Below are positions 10,646 to 21,787 of a stretch of 64,000 nucleotides of DNA, one piece after another. The notes below the pieces were generated by a model that did no database searches, was not told the DNA's origin, and saw only the letters and a program-made list of their open reading frames with translations. Made by a program: the position numbers and the translations under genes. Where the stretch lies: positions 10,754,001-10,818,000 of the forward strand of contig NC_088917.1 in assembly GCF_963576675.1 (NCBI RefSeq), in the 5' to 3' direction. This stretch comes from Euphorbia lathyris (Eukaryota; Streptophyta; Magnoliopsida; Malpighiales; Euphorbiaceae). Positions within the stretch are counted from its first letter, which is position 1, and the number at the start of each line of letters is the position of its first letter.

Positions 10646-11782
10646 AGAGAAAGAGTTTAGAAGTTACTCAGCACGACTTATCCTGGTTCGGCCTCTCTGC
10701 CTACGTCCAGTCCCCAGTTCCTCCTAGGATTTTCAATCCAATACTGAGCTCTTTTAAGGTAGAGCACAAACCCTTTACAAGGCAGTGAGTATGCAAGAGT
10801 ACGTCCTCTATTCGTCTACTCAGCTCCTACTAAGTACTACAACCCAGCACTTAGATTTTTCTACCACTGAATGCTTACAACCAAGCACTCAGCATACACT
10901 CTCAATATAACAATTGATAAAACACTTGTTCTCTTTTCAGTAAAGAACACTTTAGAAGATTACACAGAATCACTCTAGCATTTACACAAAGAATAAAAGA
11001 TTTGGTGTAAGATCTTTGTATTTGAGTGCTTTGAAAATTTCTCTCTTGGATTTTTCTTTTTGTACTTCGGTAATGATCCAAGGCTCTTGATTGTCCTTTT
11101 ATAGATGGAAATCTGCAGATGAATCATTTGAATTGTTTTAGCCATTAATCACCAAAACGACTCTTTTAGGGAACATCTTCTGGTCAGCTTCAGACTGTTC
11201 CGCCATTCCCTTCCTCTGTTTTCTTCAGGCGTCAGGTTTTGTCTTCTTGCATCAGACTTGTCTTTTTATGCCAGTTGTCTTTTATCAATAATCCATTGAC
11301 CCATGTTTCTTGGAATTAGTCTTCTGTGTATTTTCGAGGCTTCAATTATTGGTGCAAAAGATTGGCAGACTTTGTCCTTTAGTGAACGGATCCTTCATGC
11401 TGTCCTGACTGTTACTCAGCTTCACTCGTTATCTTCGAATGTTCAACTTCCATGCTGAGTTCCTTCTTAGTCAGCTCCGTTCTGTTTATACGATTCTAAA
11501 GGAGTCTTCTAATTTAGTCAGCTTCGTTCTGGCAACTTTGAAGAAGACTTCTGAGACTGAGTTCTACTCCACTCAGCTTCAATTCTTTTATGCTGAGTTC
11601 CGTTCTACTTAGCTTGTATTCTTTCATGCTGATTTTTGTCCTGTCTTACTTTATATATATATTTTTGCACTCAATATTGAACAAACACATTAGTACAATT
11701 AAATCAAAGCATTTAAATTTAATTGCCTCTTAATCATGGATGATTTTGTCAAATCAAAATCTTGTGGAAAGGTGTTTCAACA
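10324..11782 (-). repeat. Copia-C 3' LTR (1,459 bp)
   Basis: It starts TGTTGGTCCC and ends TTTCAACA on the plus strand. It is 20 bp longer than its partner, mostly from a longer (AT)n run near 10615-10643. A TATA block lies at 11095-11104 on the minus strand. Confidence 0.95.
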
Positions 11783-12292
11783 AACTCCCCCATTTTGATG
11801 TTGGCAAAATACATAATTATGGAACTCAGTTATAAGTTACCCCATAATTGATATATTTTTGAAATAACTCCCCCGTAAGGGTTGCACACATTGTCTTAAC
11901 TTAATTCTAAACCTTCCAAGATTTAATTGAATTAACCTTAAGGCATTTGTGTATACTGACTTAGTTTAATGTTAGATTTTTCAAGATCTGAGCTAATTTG
12001 GATTTAGGTCAGTTTTCAAAAATATTTAAAGTATGTTGTTACTCAGTTTATTGCATAAGTATTTTGGTGTTAATGTATACTGAGTATATTTTACTTCTTA
12101 ATTTTGTTTGTTCAATTTTATCAGCCAGATTGAGAAAATGGTACTTGGCATAGATTAAAAAAAAACATATGAAGAAAGATTCTATGCTAAGTTCTTAGAC
12201 ATCTATGCTAAGTTCTTAGACATTTCCTAAGTTATATCTAGTTCTTCTTCTTTTCCTTCATGCTAAGTTCTTAGACATTTCCTAAGCTATAT
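11783..12292 (-). other. Copia-C polypurine tract and 3' untranslated region
   Basis: The polypurine tract is 11783-11797 (minus strand CAAAATGGGGGAGTT). The rest is non-coding up to the stop of the env-position ORF at 12293. It includes part of a 55-bp tandem repeat. Confidence 0.75.
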
Positions 12293-12314
12293 CTAGTTCT
12301 TCTTCTTTTCCTTC
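12205..12314. repeat. 55-bp tandem duplication at the end of the env-position ORF
   Basis: The units 12205-12259 and 12260-12314 are nearly identical. A 21-bp partial copy precedes them at 12184-12204. The second unit contains the lysine-rich C-terminus and stop of the env-position ORF, so the duplication copied the coding end into the 3' untranslated region. Confidence 0.85.
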
Positions 12315-12949
12315 ATATTGACTTGAGCTTGAGGGTCATCTCGAGCTATTCCTTTGCCTTTATCTTCACTTCCTGAGGCATTACCTGCAAGCTGAGTTCT
12401 GTCTTGGCTTGTCTCCCCCGTTTTGCCATCATTGGGTTTATAAAGGAAGGTATCGTTGCAAGCATGAGTGGAAAGGTGATTTGAGTAACGCTGGAGCCTC
12501 TTAGTACTTTCACGCAAGCCATCAATTATAGGAACACTGTCATCTTGGACATGGCGAGGAACCCAAAGAGAGCTGCTAATCATGCTAAGTAGGCATTCAT
12601 GGGATTTGCTAAGCCAGGTGAGCGCGCTGGTGAGCTGACCAAAAGATTGGTGGTACATCTTTAGCAAGGCAGAGTCATAAAGCATGCGCTGAGCATTGTT
12701 GATGCGCATTGCCTTCATAATTGCTTGGGAAAAGCTCAAGAGTTGACCATTGGAGACTGGATCAACATCCATCTGTGCTTTGTTGACGTTGAGTAGACTT
12801 ACTGCTTCGCTCAGTTGGTCAATTGTACACTGAGAGGAGGAGGAGACTAACTCACGCGTACAAGTCAGCTCAGCATTGAACTTGGTAAATCATTCTTGGA
12901 GTTCAGCAGATGTGGCATACTTAGTATTTCCAGGTGCGCTTGATTTGGA
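12293..12949 (-). pseudogene. Copia-C env-position ORF, C-terminal segment
   Basis: This segment continues the ORF of 14812-17065 past the solo LTR. It encodes a helical region with a LLKMYHQ motif and a hydrophilic, Lys/Glu-rich tail ending in KEKKKN. The open part is 12293-12772. One in-frame TGA upstream of it, at about 12891-12893, separates it from residues that match the Copia-B copy. The first 28 residues repeat the last 28 encoded before the solo LTR (a YATS.EL motif in both), which indicates an old in-frame tandem duplication of about 84 bp. The role is unknown; its place after RNase H matches the Sirevirus env-like gene. Confidence 0.7.
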
Positions 12950-14811
12950 TGTTGGGGTTTAGTGTCCTATAGTCAATTGTTGCAGGATACAAACTTATTG
13001 TAAATGAATTGTTCTTTATATCATTTGTTTTAATGAGATATATGTTTTATAACTATATAAAGGCAATCCCTTTTAAGCACTAAATAAAGTCTAATAAAAG
13101 GAAACCCGTAAGTTTGTTTAAAGTGATTATAAAGTGTTCATACAAGCATGAAGTGAGACAAAACTTTATAATAAACTAATAAACTTAAAACCACCCCAAG
13201 TCAAGTGATATATTTAGGATTGATATATCATAGTTGAGACTTGTATGTAACAATGTCTTCTGTCCGACAGAAAGCTGATCTCACAAGCTTCACATATATA
13301 GATATCTGGACAGTTACATAGATCCGGTGAAACGTTGTTCATTAGGATTGGGGATCCGACTAGAGATAACAGGATGGGTAGATTCATCCTTGTCAACTGT
13401 TCATCTCATTGGTATTAATAGGTATAACTAATCCTCAGACTCAAAGGAATGTTAATTGGTCATCCTGAATTACTGAATGTGAGACTTTGATCATGTGGTC
13501 CCACGATCCTTAACAGAGATGACTCTGGGGTGTGAACTGCAAAGGTTGGGTGTCACAGGAAGTAATTTCAGGGTAGTTATACATTGGATTGAGCATTTAT
13601 CACTCTCGATTAATGGGAGATACATCCAAGGATCGCTTGTGGAAGACTCGACTCTAAACCCTTGCAAGGTGATAGCTTAAGAGTAGAAATTCGGATTTCA
13701 CTTAACCTATCTTTTTGAGTTGACTCGGCCAATAACAAGTAAAACGAACGTCTCGCTATATGTGACTTGACATTACCCATAGTCATAAGATTCAGTTCAA
13801 GGATGTAGTTGATAAAGGATCGTATTATACCGTAACTAATACGGAAGGGTTGACGACAGAATCAACCTGTCTTCTTAACGGACTCTGAGGGAATGATTAC
13901 GGACTTGCCAATAACATACTCTGTACATCATTCCGTTATGCAAGGGATTAAATATAATTCTTGAAGAAATTAATTTAATAGGTTGCATACGGCCAGAAGT
14001 AGTAAGGACCTAATGGATCACACATAAGACTTGGAACCAAAAGAGAGATGGATATGATTAATAGATGGAAGCCCAATTAAGCCCAGTAAGGCCCAAATAC
14101 TAGGAGGGGGCCGAAATTTATATGTATTAGTAAGGAATTAATTTTATTCCATTAATCCTAATTTGATTAGGATTATGAATTAAATTAATTAAGAGATAAT
14201 TTAATTAGGAGTTTTAATTAGATTAATATTCTCCTATTATTATCCAATTAGGTTATTTATTATTATCCTAAATATATTTGATATATTATAAGATAATAAT
14301 TAGGAATCCTATTTCGAATGGAATTCCTATTAAGTAACCTATTCCTATCTAACTAGGGTTTAGATACAAGCTAATATATATACCCCCCTATAGTGAATTT
14401 CGACTAAGCCTAATCCCTCCCCTATAAGTGATTTTCGAAATTGCTATTTTAGAGAGAGAAAAGAATTCTATTCCCAAGTTCGTGAACTAGAATTCATACG
14501 GCATTCCATCGATTGATTAATCTTATTCATCCCTCTTTCTCTTTGATCTTGTGTTGGTTTGTTAGAGGCAATCTATTTTGGTTGCATCTCATAAGGGTTG
14601 ATTTCATCTTAGCCTCACTGTATTAATCTTTGTGTTTGGAATCTCGGAGAAGAATTGTGGGCACTTCTTTAACAACGGTAGATTGTTCATCGAAAGGTAT
14701 TCCTTCTTATCCCTCTTTATATGAAATAACGATTAACGGATCCTATGGTTAAAAGGAAGTAGGCTAAAATTTTATATTTCCGCTGCTATACCTTAGCCTT
14801 AATTTCCTTCA
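12950..14811 (+). mobile_element. Solo LTR of the Copia-E family, TSD TTGGA
   Basis: The segment starts TGTTGGGG and ends CCTTCA. It is flanked by TTGGA at 12945-12949 and 14812-14816. Along its length it matches, in reverse orientation, the Copia-E 3' LTR at 55819-57646. No internal domain is present. It splits the env-position ORF of Copia-C, and the four-residue ending of the upstream ORF comes from this LTR. The ORFs at 13214-13396 and 13495-13680 inside it are not genes. Confidence 0.93.
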
Positions 14812-17065
14812 TTGGACAGTTCTGCAGTTAACTTAGCAAAATAGCCTTGAAGTTCAGTGGAAGTTGCATACCCTGGATTAACTTCCGACGGTTGTTGGAT
14901 TTTGCCTTCAAGCGAGTTCAGATGGTTTACCATTGTGAGTACTAATTCAGTCAGCTTTGCTATTTGGTCTTGCCTGGGTTGCTGAGTCTGAACTGTGGTC
15001 ATAACACTTACTAGATCCTTGAGTCCTCTAAGTTCATTGAAAAGCTGAGTGATACCAGACAGTTGAGAGGACTCAGCATGAGAAGATCTAGTAGCATCAG
15101 CTTGAGGAGGGTTCAATTCTTGAAGCAAGGACTGAGCAGAGGCAATGATTCGTCGGCCTGACTCAGTGGCATTTAAGTATGTGAATTGAACCGCATTTGT
15201 CTCAGAGGCTGGAATTGAGCTTGATGGAGGTGGAGTTGGCTGTTTGCCAGACTGATCAGCTTGATTGGTGACAGGACTTTGATGCAAATTGGCTTCAGGA
15301 GCTGATTTATCAACATGCTGTGTTGGAGGTGGAGTTTGGTTAGTCATGTTGACCTGCTCAACTTGAGTGGGTGAAGTTGAAGCAGGATTGGTTCCATCTT
15401 GAGCAGTTGGATTTGGATTTTCAAAGGTTTTGGCTTGTTCCTCATCCTGAGTAACAGAGGCTTGGTTTTGCACCAGATCCGTTGGAGGAGACTCAGGCTC
15501 AGCATCATGGGAGAAATATTTGAACTGAATTTTGGAGAGTTCAGCATCAATATCTTGAGGAGGGGAATCATCCAGAAGATCAATGTGCTTTTGTGCCTTC
15601 TTCTTGAGTCGCTTGAACCTTGTTTCTTTAGGAGGAGATGGGTCAGCATGAATATCCTCCTCATCAGTATCAACTGTCTCTTCTTCCACAGTTGGATTCT
15701 CATGTTGCTCAACGTGATCCTCAACAGCAAGATTTTCTTCTTCCTCAATTCTCTGCTCAGCATCATCCTGATGTTGCTCAACATGAGTGGGTTGTTCCTG
15801 CTCGGTATTAACTTCTTCCTCAACATGAGTTTCTTGCTCAGCATCCTTGACCGGCTCAGCATGAGTTTGGTCTAGGTCAATTCCATGACCTTTTGAAGGT
15901 ACAATCCAATCCAAGGGATTTGCTTCAACTGTCTTTGAGGTATGATCCTTCTTCCTTTTCATCAAGGGGGATTCCGGAGTTTCCTCTTCTTCATCCACAA
16001 CCTCTTCTGGCCTCTTTCTTTTCTCTGCCGACTCAGCTTTCTCCTTAGTTTGGTCAGCATCAACATTCTTAGCTCTGCTTATAGCCCGCTTCTTCCTAGG
16101 CACTGAGTCAATATCTTTTGCGCATGTTGCCAGCGCTTTTCTCTTCTTTTTGTCCTTGGGGGACTCAGCAGGAGCCTCCACTTCTTTCTCAGGCTCATGC
16201 TCAGGTTCAACTTCTTGCTCAGCTTCAGCATCTTCAACTTCTTTATATCCTTTTAATGGTTAATTGTATAATAATCCAACCAGCAGAGCTGCAGTGATTT
16301 CGCTTCCCAAACTGTCTGTTTCATTCACGGTCTCAATCTGCTTATCCTCCAGAATTTTTGTGATTAGAGAGCCCAATCGAAGTTTCTTACCTCCTCGTTG
16401 AAGAGCTCCAACTAGAAAGACTGGAAGGTTGAGAGGAGTGAAGGTCAGCATGTGCCATATGAAGCACTGCTCAAAGTTGGAAGCGGATGAGGCTGAGTTG
16501 AGTTTGGGGAATATGAAGTTGGTCAGTATGTAATGTGCCATCTTCTGGTCTTGCCCCATACACGTGCTGGGTATTTCTCCCTTGTGATTCTTGGGTTTAC
16601 AGAACCCCTTGATCTTGTCAAGCTTTTCCTTTGGTACCTTCTCTTTTGTTGTCCTAAATTCTATTCCTTCGTCTGGTAAATTTAGCAAAGTAGCTCGATA
16701 GGCAGGGGTTATGGTGATTTTCTGACCTTCGACTGTAGTCTCCAAATAGTCAGCATCTTCTTCATCAACAAACATGTTGGAATAGAACTCTCTGACCAGT
16801 CTAGGGTATGTTTTTCCGACGAGTGAGAAGAGACCGGTCCATTTGTTCTTCTCGATCCAGTCACAGAACGGTTTCTCAGAAGTGACGAATCCTGGAGAGA
16901 ACCATCTGCATTTCAGAACCTCCAAGTTGTTGACCTTCTTATGGACCTTGATCATGTTCCTTTCTACTGGTTTAGATGAACCGGCGGGGTCAGCTTGAGT
17001 GGGTTTGCCAGATGTTTGGCCAAGCTGAGTGGTGACGTTAGGGATTTCTTTTTGCCGGAAGCCAT
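14812..17065 (-). pseudogene. Copia-C env-position ORF, N-terminal and central parts
   Basis: The likely start is the ATG at 17063-17065. A frameshift in the A-rich run near 17045-17055 moves it into the frame that is open at 16260-16955. The N-terminal globular domain (about 220 residues) has RWFSPGF, LVREFYSN, GQ..KMAHYILTNFIFPK and LGSLITKIL motifs, matching the Copia-B protein. I think it resembles the plant transposon domain PF20167, but this is from memory. A TAA at 16260-16262 precedes a long Glu/Gln/Pro-rich, low-complexity region (14799-16181) with likely coiled coil. No signal peptide or clear membrane segment is visible, so a true envelope role is not supported by sequence. Confidence 0.75.
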
Positions 17066-17645
17066 TGTTACAGATGAAGGTTTTAAGGTTTAGGGAGAGA
17101 GAAGAATTCTATTTCAGAAGATTTTAAGCGTAAAGAGTAATGAGTGGGGATCCTTCCACTACTTATAGAGTTTTGAGTCATTAATGAACTAGCCGTTTTC
17201 ATCTTAGGACTTTAATTGACAAAGATTCTGCTATTTATGACAGGTTCGGCGCATGGGTATTCATTATTACTTGCGTTTTTCTAGGTATGATTTGTTACAC
17301 GTGTCATTGTTTATCGGTGCAAGTGGGCTTTTACTCAGTTTGCCAAAATATGAGTCGTTTATGATGCTGAGTATTTAATTCTACGTAGATGGATTTCCTA
17401 TCTCTTAGTAACTCAACATACGTTAATCACACAGCATGTATATCTACTCAGCATAAGATGATTACTCAATATGTTTATCTACTCAGCACAGAATATTTTA
17501 CTCAACATTTGTATCTACTCAGCATAGACTATTAAGCTCAATGTGCAGTAGTTACTAGATTGATATCAGTCAGCATGGTAATCACTCAACATTTATTCAA
17601 ATATTTAGAATTATTGAAGAGGATTAGACATACCGATTGCTTCCC
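17066..17645 (-). other. Copia-C spacer between pol and env-position ORF
   Basis: This is non-coding. From about 17390 to 17600 it carries imperfect repeats of about 30-35 bp built around TACTCAGCA / TACTCAACA. The matching Copia-B spacer (34505-35024) has the same motif. It probably holds the leader of a downstream transcript or another cis element. Confidence 0.6.
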
Positions 17646-18128
17646 TTAGTATGTTAAATGCTCACGAGCCAAAGGCTTGGTGAAGATATCTGCAAGCTGT
17701 TCATTTGTTGGCACATAGGTTAGATTGATCTCACCCTTTAGTACGTGATCTCTGATGAAGTGATGCCTTATGCTGACATGCTTCATCCTGCTGTGTTGGA
17801 TAGGATTCTTGGATAGATCAATGGCACTCTTGTTGTCACATTTGATCTCTATTGTCTCAGTTCTTACTCCATAATCCTCAAGCTGTTGCTTTATCCATAG
17901 GACTTGAGCTACACAGCTTCCAGCAGCAACGTACTCAGCTTCAGTTGTAGACAGAGCAACTGATGACTGCTTCTTGCTGAACCAAGATACTAGACAACTT
18001 CCAAGGAAATGGCATCCTCCTGAAGTACTCTTACGTTCTAGCTTATCCCGTCCATAGTCAGCATCAGTGTATCCTATGAGTGTGAAGTCATTTGAGGCTG
18101 GATACCACAAACCTGCATCAACTGAGCT
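17646..18128 (-). pseudogene. Copia-C RNase H domain
   Basis: This is the copia-type RNase H at the pol C-terminus, which removes genomic RNA after minus-strand synthesis. Visible motifs are GYTDADYG (first Asp), STTEAEY (Glu), KCDNKSAI (second Asp), a HxxxRHHFIRD helix, and LADIFTKPLA near the end. A TAG at about 18126-18128 replaces the Gln codon seen in Copia-B and separates it from reverse transcriptase in the same frame. The C-terminus ends ten or so residues early relative to Copia-B because of a shift after LAREH. Confidence 0.88.
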
Positions 18129-19994
18129 CTACAAATATCTAAAAATTCTTTTTACAATAATTAAGTGAGATTCCCTTGGGTCAGCTTGATATCTTGCACA
18201 ATAACATATTGAGTACTGTATATCAGGTCTACTAGTAGTGAGATAAAGTAAGGAGCCTATCATACCTCGATAAAGTTTACTATCTATTGACTTACTTTTC
18301 TCATCTTTGCATAGGACAGTATCAGTACCCATAGGGGTTGATATGGGCTTACAATCTTCCATGTCAAATTTCTTTAACATCTCCTTGGTGTACTTGGACT
18401 GACTAATGAAGATGTCGTTCTTACCTTGCTTGATCTGAAGTCCAAGGAAGAAGCTGAGTTCTCCCATCATAGACATTTCGAACTCAGTCTGCATCTGTTT
18501 GCTAAACTCTTGACACAAAGATTCGTCAGTAGCACCAAATATTATGTCATCTACATATATTTGTGCAAGTAGGGTATGTTTACCCTTTTTCTTAATGAAC
18601 AAGGTTGTGTCAGCTTGTCCTCTGACATAATTCCTGGTCAGCAGGAAGTTGGTCAACCTTTCATACCAAGCGCTTGGAGCTTGCTTCAGGCCATATAAGG
18701 CCTTCTTGAGTTTATAAACGTGGTTTGGAAATTTTGGATCTTCAAAACCCGGAGGTTGATTAACATATACCTCCTCGTTTATAAAGCCATTAAGAAATGC
18801 ACTTTTAACATCCATTTGATACAATTTAAAGTTCATGAAACTAGCATATGCACACAATATACGTATAGCTTCTAACCTAGCAACTGGTGCAAAAGTTTCA
18901 CCATAATCAATGCCCTCTTGCTGACTGTAGCCTTGGGCTACAAGTCGGGCTTTGTTCCTAACTACATTTCCATGCTCATCTAGTTTGTTTCTAAAAACCC
19001 ACTTAGTTCCTATGGATTTCTGATTCCTAGGTTTAGGTACTAAATCCCATACCTCATTTCTCGTGAATTGGTCAAGCTCTTCTTGCATAGCATTGATCCA
19101 ATACTCATCATGCTCAGCATCAGCAAAGTTCTTTGGTTCATGAACTGATACGAAAGCAACGTTGCAAAGGAATTTCCTAAGCTGGTCTCTGGTCATTACT
19201 TTGTTGTTGGCATCATCAAGGATGGACTCTTCTGAATGTCCTCTTGGAATTTTTATCTCCTTGGGTAATGTTGAGTTGTTTGGAACAGGTGTTTCTACAA
19301 TCTCTGCAGGGACAGATTGGTCAGCAAAGGTAATTTCAGTTTCAATTTTACCTTTGGTCAGCTCTTGTGCTGCTGGCTCAGCACCTCCAATTAGGTCAGT
19401 ATGAGCTGAGTTCGGCTCATCCTCCATGGGTTGAGTTGTCTTACCTGCAGCGTCAGTTTCATCGAAATCTACATGGACTGACTCTTCTACAACTTGAGTT
19501 CTTTTATTATAAATTCTATATGCTTTACTGTTTGTTGAGTACCCTAAAAAGATTGCTTCGTCAGCTTTGGCATCAAATTTTGCCAAATTGTCTTTTGTAT
19601 TGAGTATGAAACATTTACACCCAAAGGCACGAAAGTAGCCAATGTTGGGCTTTCGTCCTTTCCAAAGTTCATAGGGAGTTTTCTTTAGTATGGGTCTAAC
19701 TAAAGCCCTATTCAATATATAACATGCTGTGTTGACAGCTTCTCCCCAAAAATACTTTGGAAGCCTATTTTCACTCAGCATTGTCCTGGCAATTTCTACT
19801 ATTGTCCTATTTTTCCTTTCAACAACTCCATTCTGTTGAGGAGTTCTAGGGGCAGAGAAATTGTGGTCAATACCATTGGTTTCACAGAATTCATCAAACA
19901 TTTGGTTTTTGAATTCTCCACCATTATCACTTCTAATGTGAGCTACTCTTAGGTCTTTATCATTTTCAAGCTTTTTGACTAATGTAGTAAACAT
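18129..19994 (-). CDS. Copia-C integrase core (part) and reverse transcriptase
   Basis: This is a 621-codon open segment. Its first 60 residues hold the second and third catalytic sites of integrase (RSDNGGEF and GVVERKNR). The integrase C-terminal region follows (CFILN, FLGYS motifs). Reverse transcriptase starts near residue 295 (WVFRNK) and carries [11 protein letters not shown], the [11 protein letters not shown] motif [14 protein letters not shown] motif B and the catalytic YVDDIIF. This is the best preserved reverse transcriptase in the window. The segment is bounded by a stop at 18129 and by a nonsense codon (about 20034) upstream of residue 1, so it cannot be made as a complete polyprotein. 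Confidence 0.9.
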   Translation of the reverse strand: MFTTLVKKLENDKDLRVAHIRSDNGGEFKNQMFDEFCETNGIDHNFSAPRTPQQNGVVERKNRTIVEIARTMLSENRLPKYFWGEAVNTACYILNRALVRPILKKTPYELWKGRKPNIGYFRAFGCKCFILNTKDNLAKFDAKADEAIFLGYSTNSKAYRIYNKRTQVVEESVHVDFDETDAAGKTTQPMEDEPNSAHTDLIGGAEPAAQELTKGKIETEITFADQSVPAEIVETPVPNNSTLPKEIKIPRGHSEESILDDANNKVMTRDQLRKFLCNVAFVSVHEPKNFADAEHDEYWINAMQEELDQFTRNEVWDLVPKPRNQKSIGTKWVFRNKLDEHGNVVRNKARLVAQGYSQQEGIDYGETFAPVARLEAIRILCAYASFMNFKLYQMDVKSAFLNGFINEEVYVNQPPGFEDPKFPNHVYKLKKALYGLKQAPSAWYERLTNFLLTRNYVRGQADTTLFIKKKGKHTLLAQIYVDDIIFGATDESLCQEFSKQMQTEFEMSMMGELSFFLGLQIKQGKNDIFISQSKYTKEMLKKFDMEDCKPISTPMGTDTVLCKDEKSKSIDSKLYRGMIGSLLYLTTSRPDIQYSICYCARYQADPRESHLIIVKRIFRYL

Positions 19995-20062
19995 CTCAAA
20001 TGTTTCATCTTTGCTACTCAGTAAGATGATCTAAGTAGACCTAGAGAAATCATCTACAATAA

Positions 20063-20671
20063 CTAAGGAAAATTTCTTACCTCCCATGTTGAGTGGCTGG
20101 ATAGGTCCGAAAAGATCCAAATGTAGTAATTCCAATGGTCTTTTGGTTGATCTTTTTCATACTTTAATTTGGGTAATCCCTCAACTAATTGCTTTCTAGC
20201 TAGTTTGGCAAGGAGGTCCATGCTGACATGCCCAAGTCTCCTATGCCATAGCCAGGAGTTGTCCTCTTTAGATACTAAGCATATATTATTTGAAAATTGT
20301 TTTTCTAAACTCAACATATAAACATTTTCTATACGAGGGGCTGTTAAAATCAAGTCGTTTGTTTTTCCCTCGAGTATTTGACATTGAGTATCATCAAATA
20401 TAACCTTTCTTCCACTCTTGCAAAGCTGAGCTACACTTAGAAGATTATATTTGAGACCCTTAACTAAGGAGACTGACTCAATTTTAGGGTTACCTCCGAT
20501 AGTTCCTGAGCCAATTATCTTGCCCTTCTTGTTGTCTCCAAAGCTTACACTACCTCCTCGTTTAAGCTCTAGTGTGATGAACTGAGTTTCATCACCTGTC
20601 ATGTGTCTTGAGCATGCGCTGTCTATATACCAAAGTTTTGATTTTTCCACGCATGTCAAGCTGACCTGCAT
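20063..20671 (-). pseudogene. Copia-C protease and integrase zinc domain, deleted
   Basis: The segment opens with a copia protease whose active site reads YIDSACSRHMT, with Ala where Gly is usual after the Asp-Ser pair. The GAG pre-integrase domain follows with the His pair (WHRRLGH). The two cysteines of its HHCC zinc site are missing. Compared with Copia-B at 36885-36955, a 67-bp deletion with TTGA microhomology removed them and shifted the frame, so the last 28 residues are nonsense. The first integrase Asp (in a LHLDLFGP motif) is still readable in another frame near 20095-20115. A conserved TAG (20678-20680) separates this pol start from gag. Confidence 0.85.
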
Positions 20672-20677
20672 TTTAAA

Positions 20678-21787
20678 CTATTCGTTTTTAGGTACCCAAT
20701 TCTTTTTGGGTCCTTTCTTGTTAGCGTAAACAGGTGCAAAGTCATATTTCAACTTGTGACGACATACTTTTATAGTGTGGCCAGGCTTACCACAGAAGTC
20801 ACAAAAAGGTACCCTTTGAGGGTTGTACTGAGTATGGTCAGCATTGTTGTGTTGGGCGTGCCAGCATACTTTTGTGGAATGCCCTTTTCTTCCGCAGAAG
20901 TCACATTGGACAATCCGCTTGTTATGCCAACACACGTCTTTTGTGTGCCCCCTTTTTCCACAACACTCACATTGAGTGAATTGCTTATGCTGACTAGTAC
21001 TTGCGTACTCGGCATGGGGTTTATTTCTACTTGAGCCTTTTACTTGACTCTGCAAGGTTGTGACATCCTTTCTAAGTTTCTTTGACTCAGATTGAACCTC
21101 CGTGACAAACTTATGCAATATTTGCATGTTGGTATGTAAATCTGAGTTGTCCTGGAGGAGATATCGGAGGTCACTCAGCTTAACCTCTTCAATCTCGTCA
21201 CATCGCCTGCTGAGTGATTTTATTTTGTTATTGCATTTTTTGGGTAGCTTATATAAATCACTCAGGGTATTTACCATCTCATTTCTAAACAAAAGTAAGG
21301 GTGTTACCTCATTAGTGTGTACTTCCTGGTCAGTTTCATCAGAGAGGTCATTATGCTCAGATTGAGAATGGTCAGCATCGTCAGCCATGAAGCATATGTT
21401 GGCTGTTTCATTTATATCAGCTTCAGATGAGGTTGACTCATCACTATCGCTCCATGTTGCTACCATAGCCTTTTTGCTTCCCTTCTTCTCCTTCTTAAGG
21501 TTGGGACAGCTTGACTTGATGTGCCCAGTTTGATGGCACTCAAAACATGTGACAGACTTGGAGCTGTCCTTTTTGTATTTGTCACTTGACTCAGCTTTGT
21601 ATTTGTCACTTCTTCTGAATGACCTTTTGCCGTTTCTGTCATTTCTTCTGAACAGCTTCTTCATTTTTCTAGTAAACATGGCCATTTCTTCATCATCAGT
21701 TGACTCACCTTCAGTGGAGTCAGCTTTCATCACTAATGATTTCTGCTTCTTATCTTCGGTTTTCTCCTTAGCTTCAAAATTTTTCAT
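20678..21787 (-). CDS. Copia-C gag, C-terminal part with four zinc knuckles
   Basis: Gag forms the virus-like particle and binds RNA. This 369-codon segment has four CX2CX4HX4C knuckles at residues 81-94, 273-286, 295-308 and 329-342. Residues about 185-250 between the first and second knuckle are rich in heptad-spaced Leu/Val/Ile and look like a coiled coil. The region before knuckle 1 is Lys/Arg-rich, and the region after it is acidic. Copia-B has the same layout. The segment ends at TAG (20678-20680), a stop conserved in Copia-B. Its upstream partner is out of frame because of a small deletion at 21787. Confidence 0.88.
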   Translation of the reverse strand: MKNFEAKEKTEDKKQKSLVMKADSTEGESTDDEEMAMFTRKMKKLFRRNDRNGKRSFRRSDKYKAESSDKYKKDSSKSVTCFECHQTGHIKSSCPNLKKEKKGSKKAMVATWSDSDESTSSEADINETANICFMADDADHSQSEHNDLSDETDQEVHTNEVTPLLLFRNEMVNTLSDLYKLPKKCNNKIKSLSRRCDEIEEVKLSDLRYLLQDNSDLHTNMQILHKFVTEVQSESKKLRKDVTTLQSQVKGSSRNKPHAEYASTSQHKQFTQCECCGKRGHTKDVCWHNKRIVQCDFCGRKGHSTKVCWHAQHNNADHTQYNPQRVPFCDFCGKPGHTIKVCRHKLKYDFAPVYANKKGPKKNWVPKNE

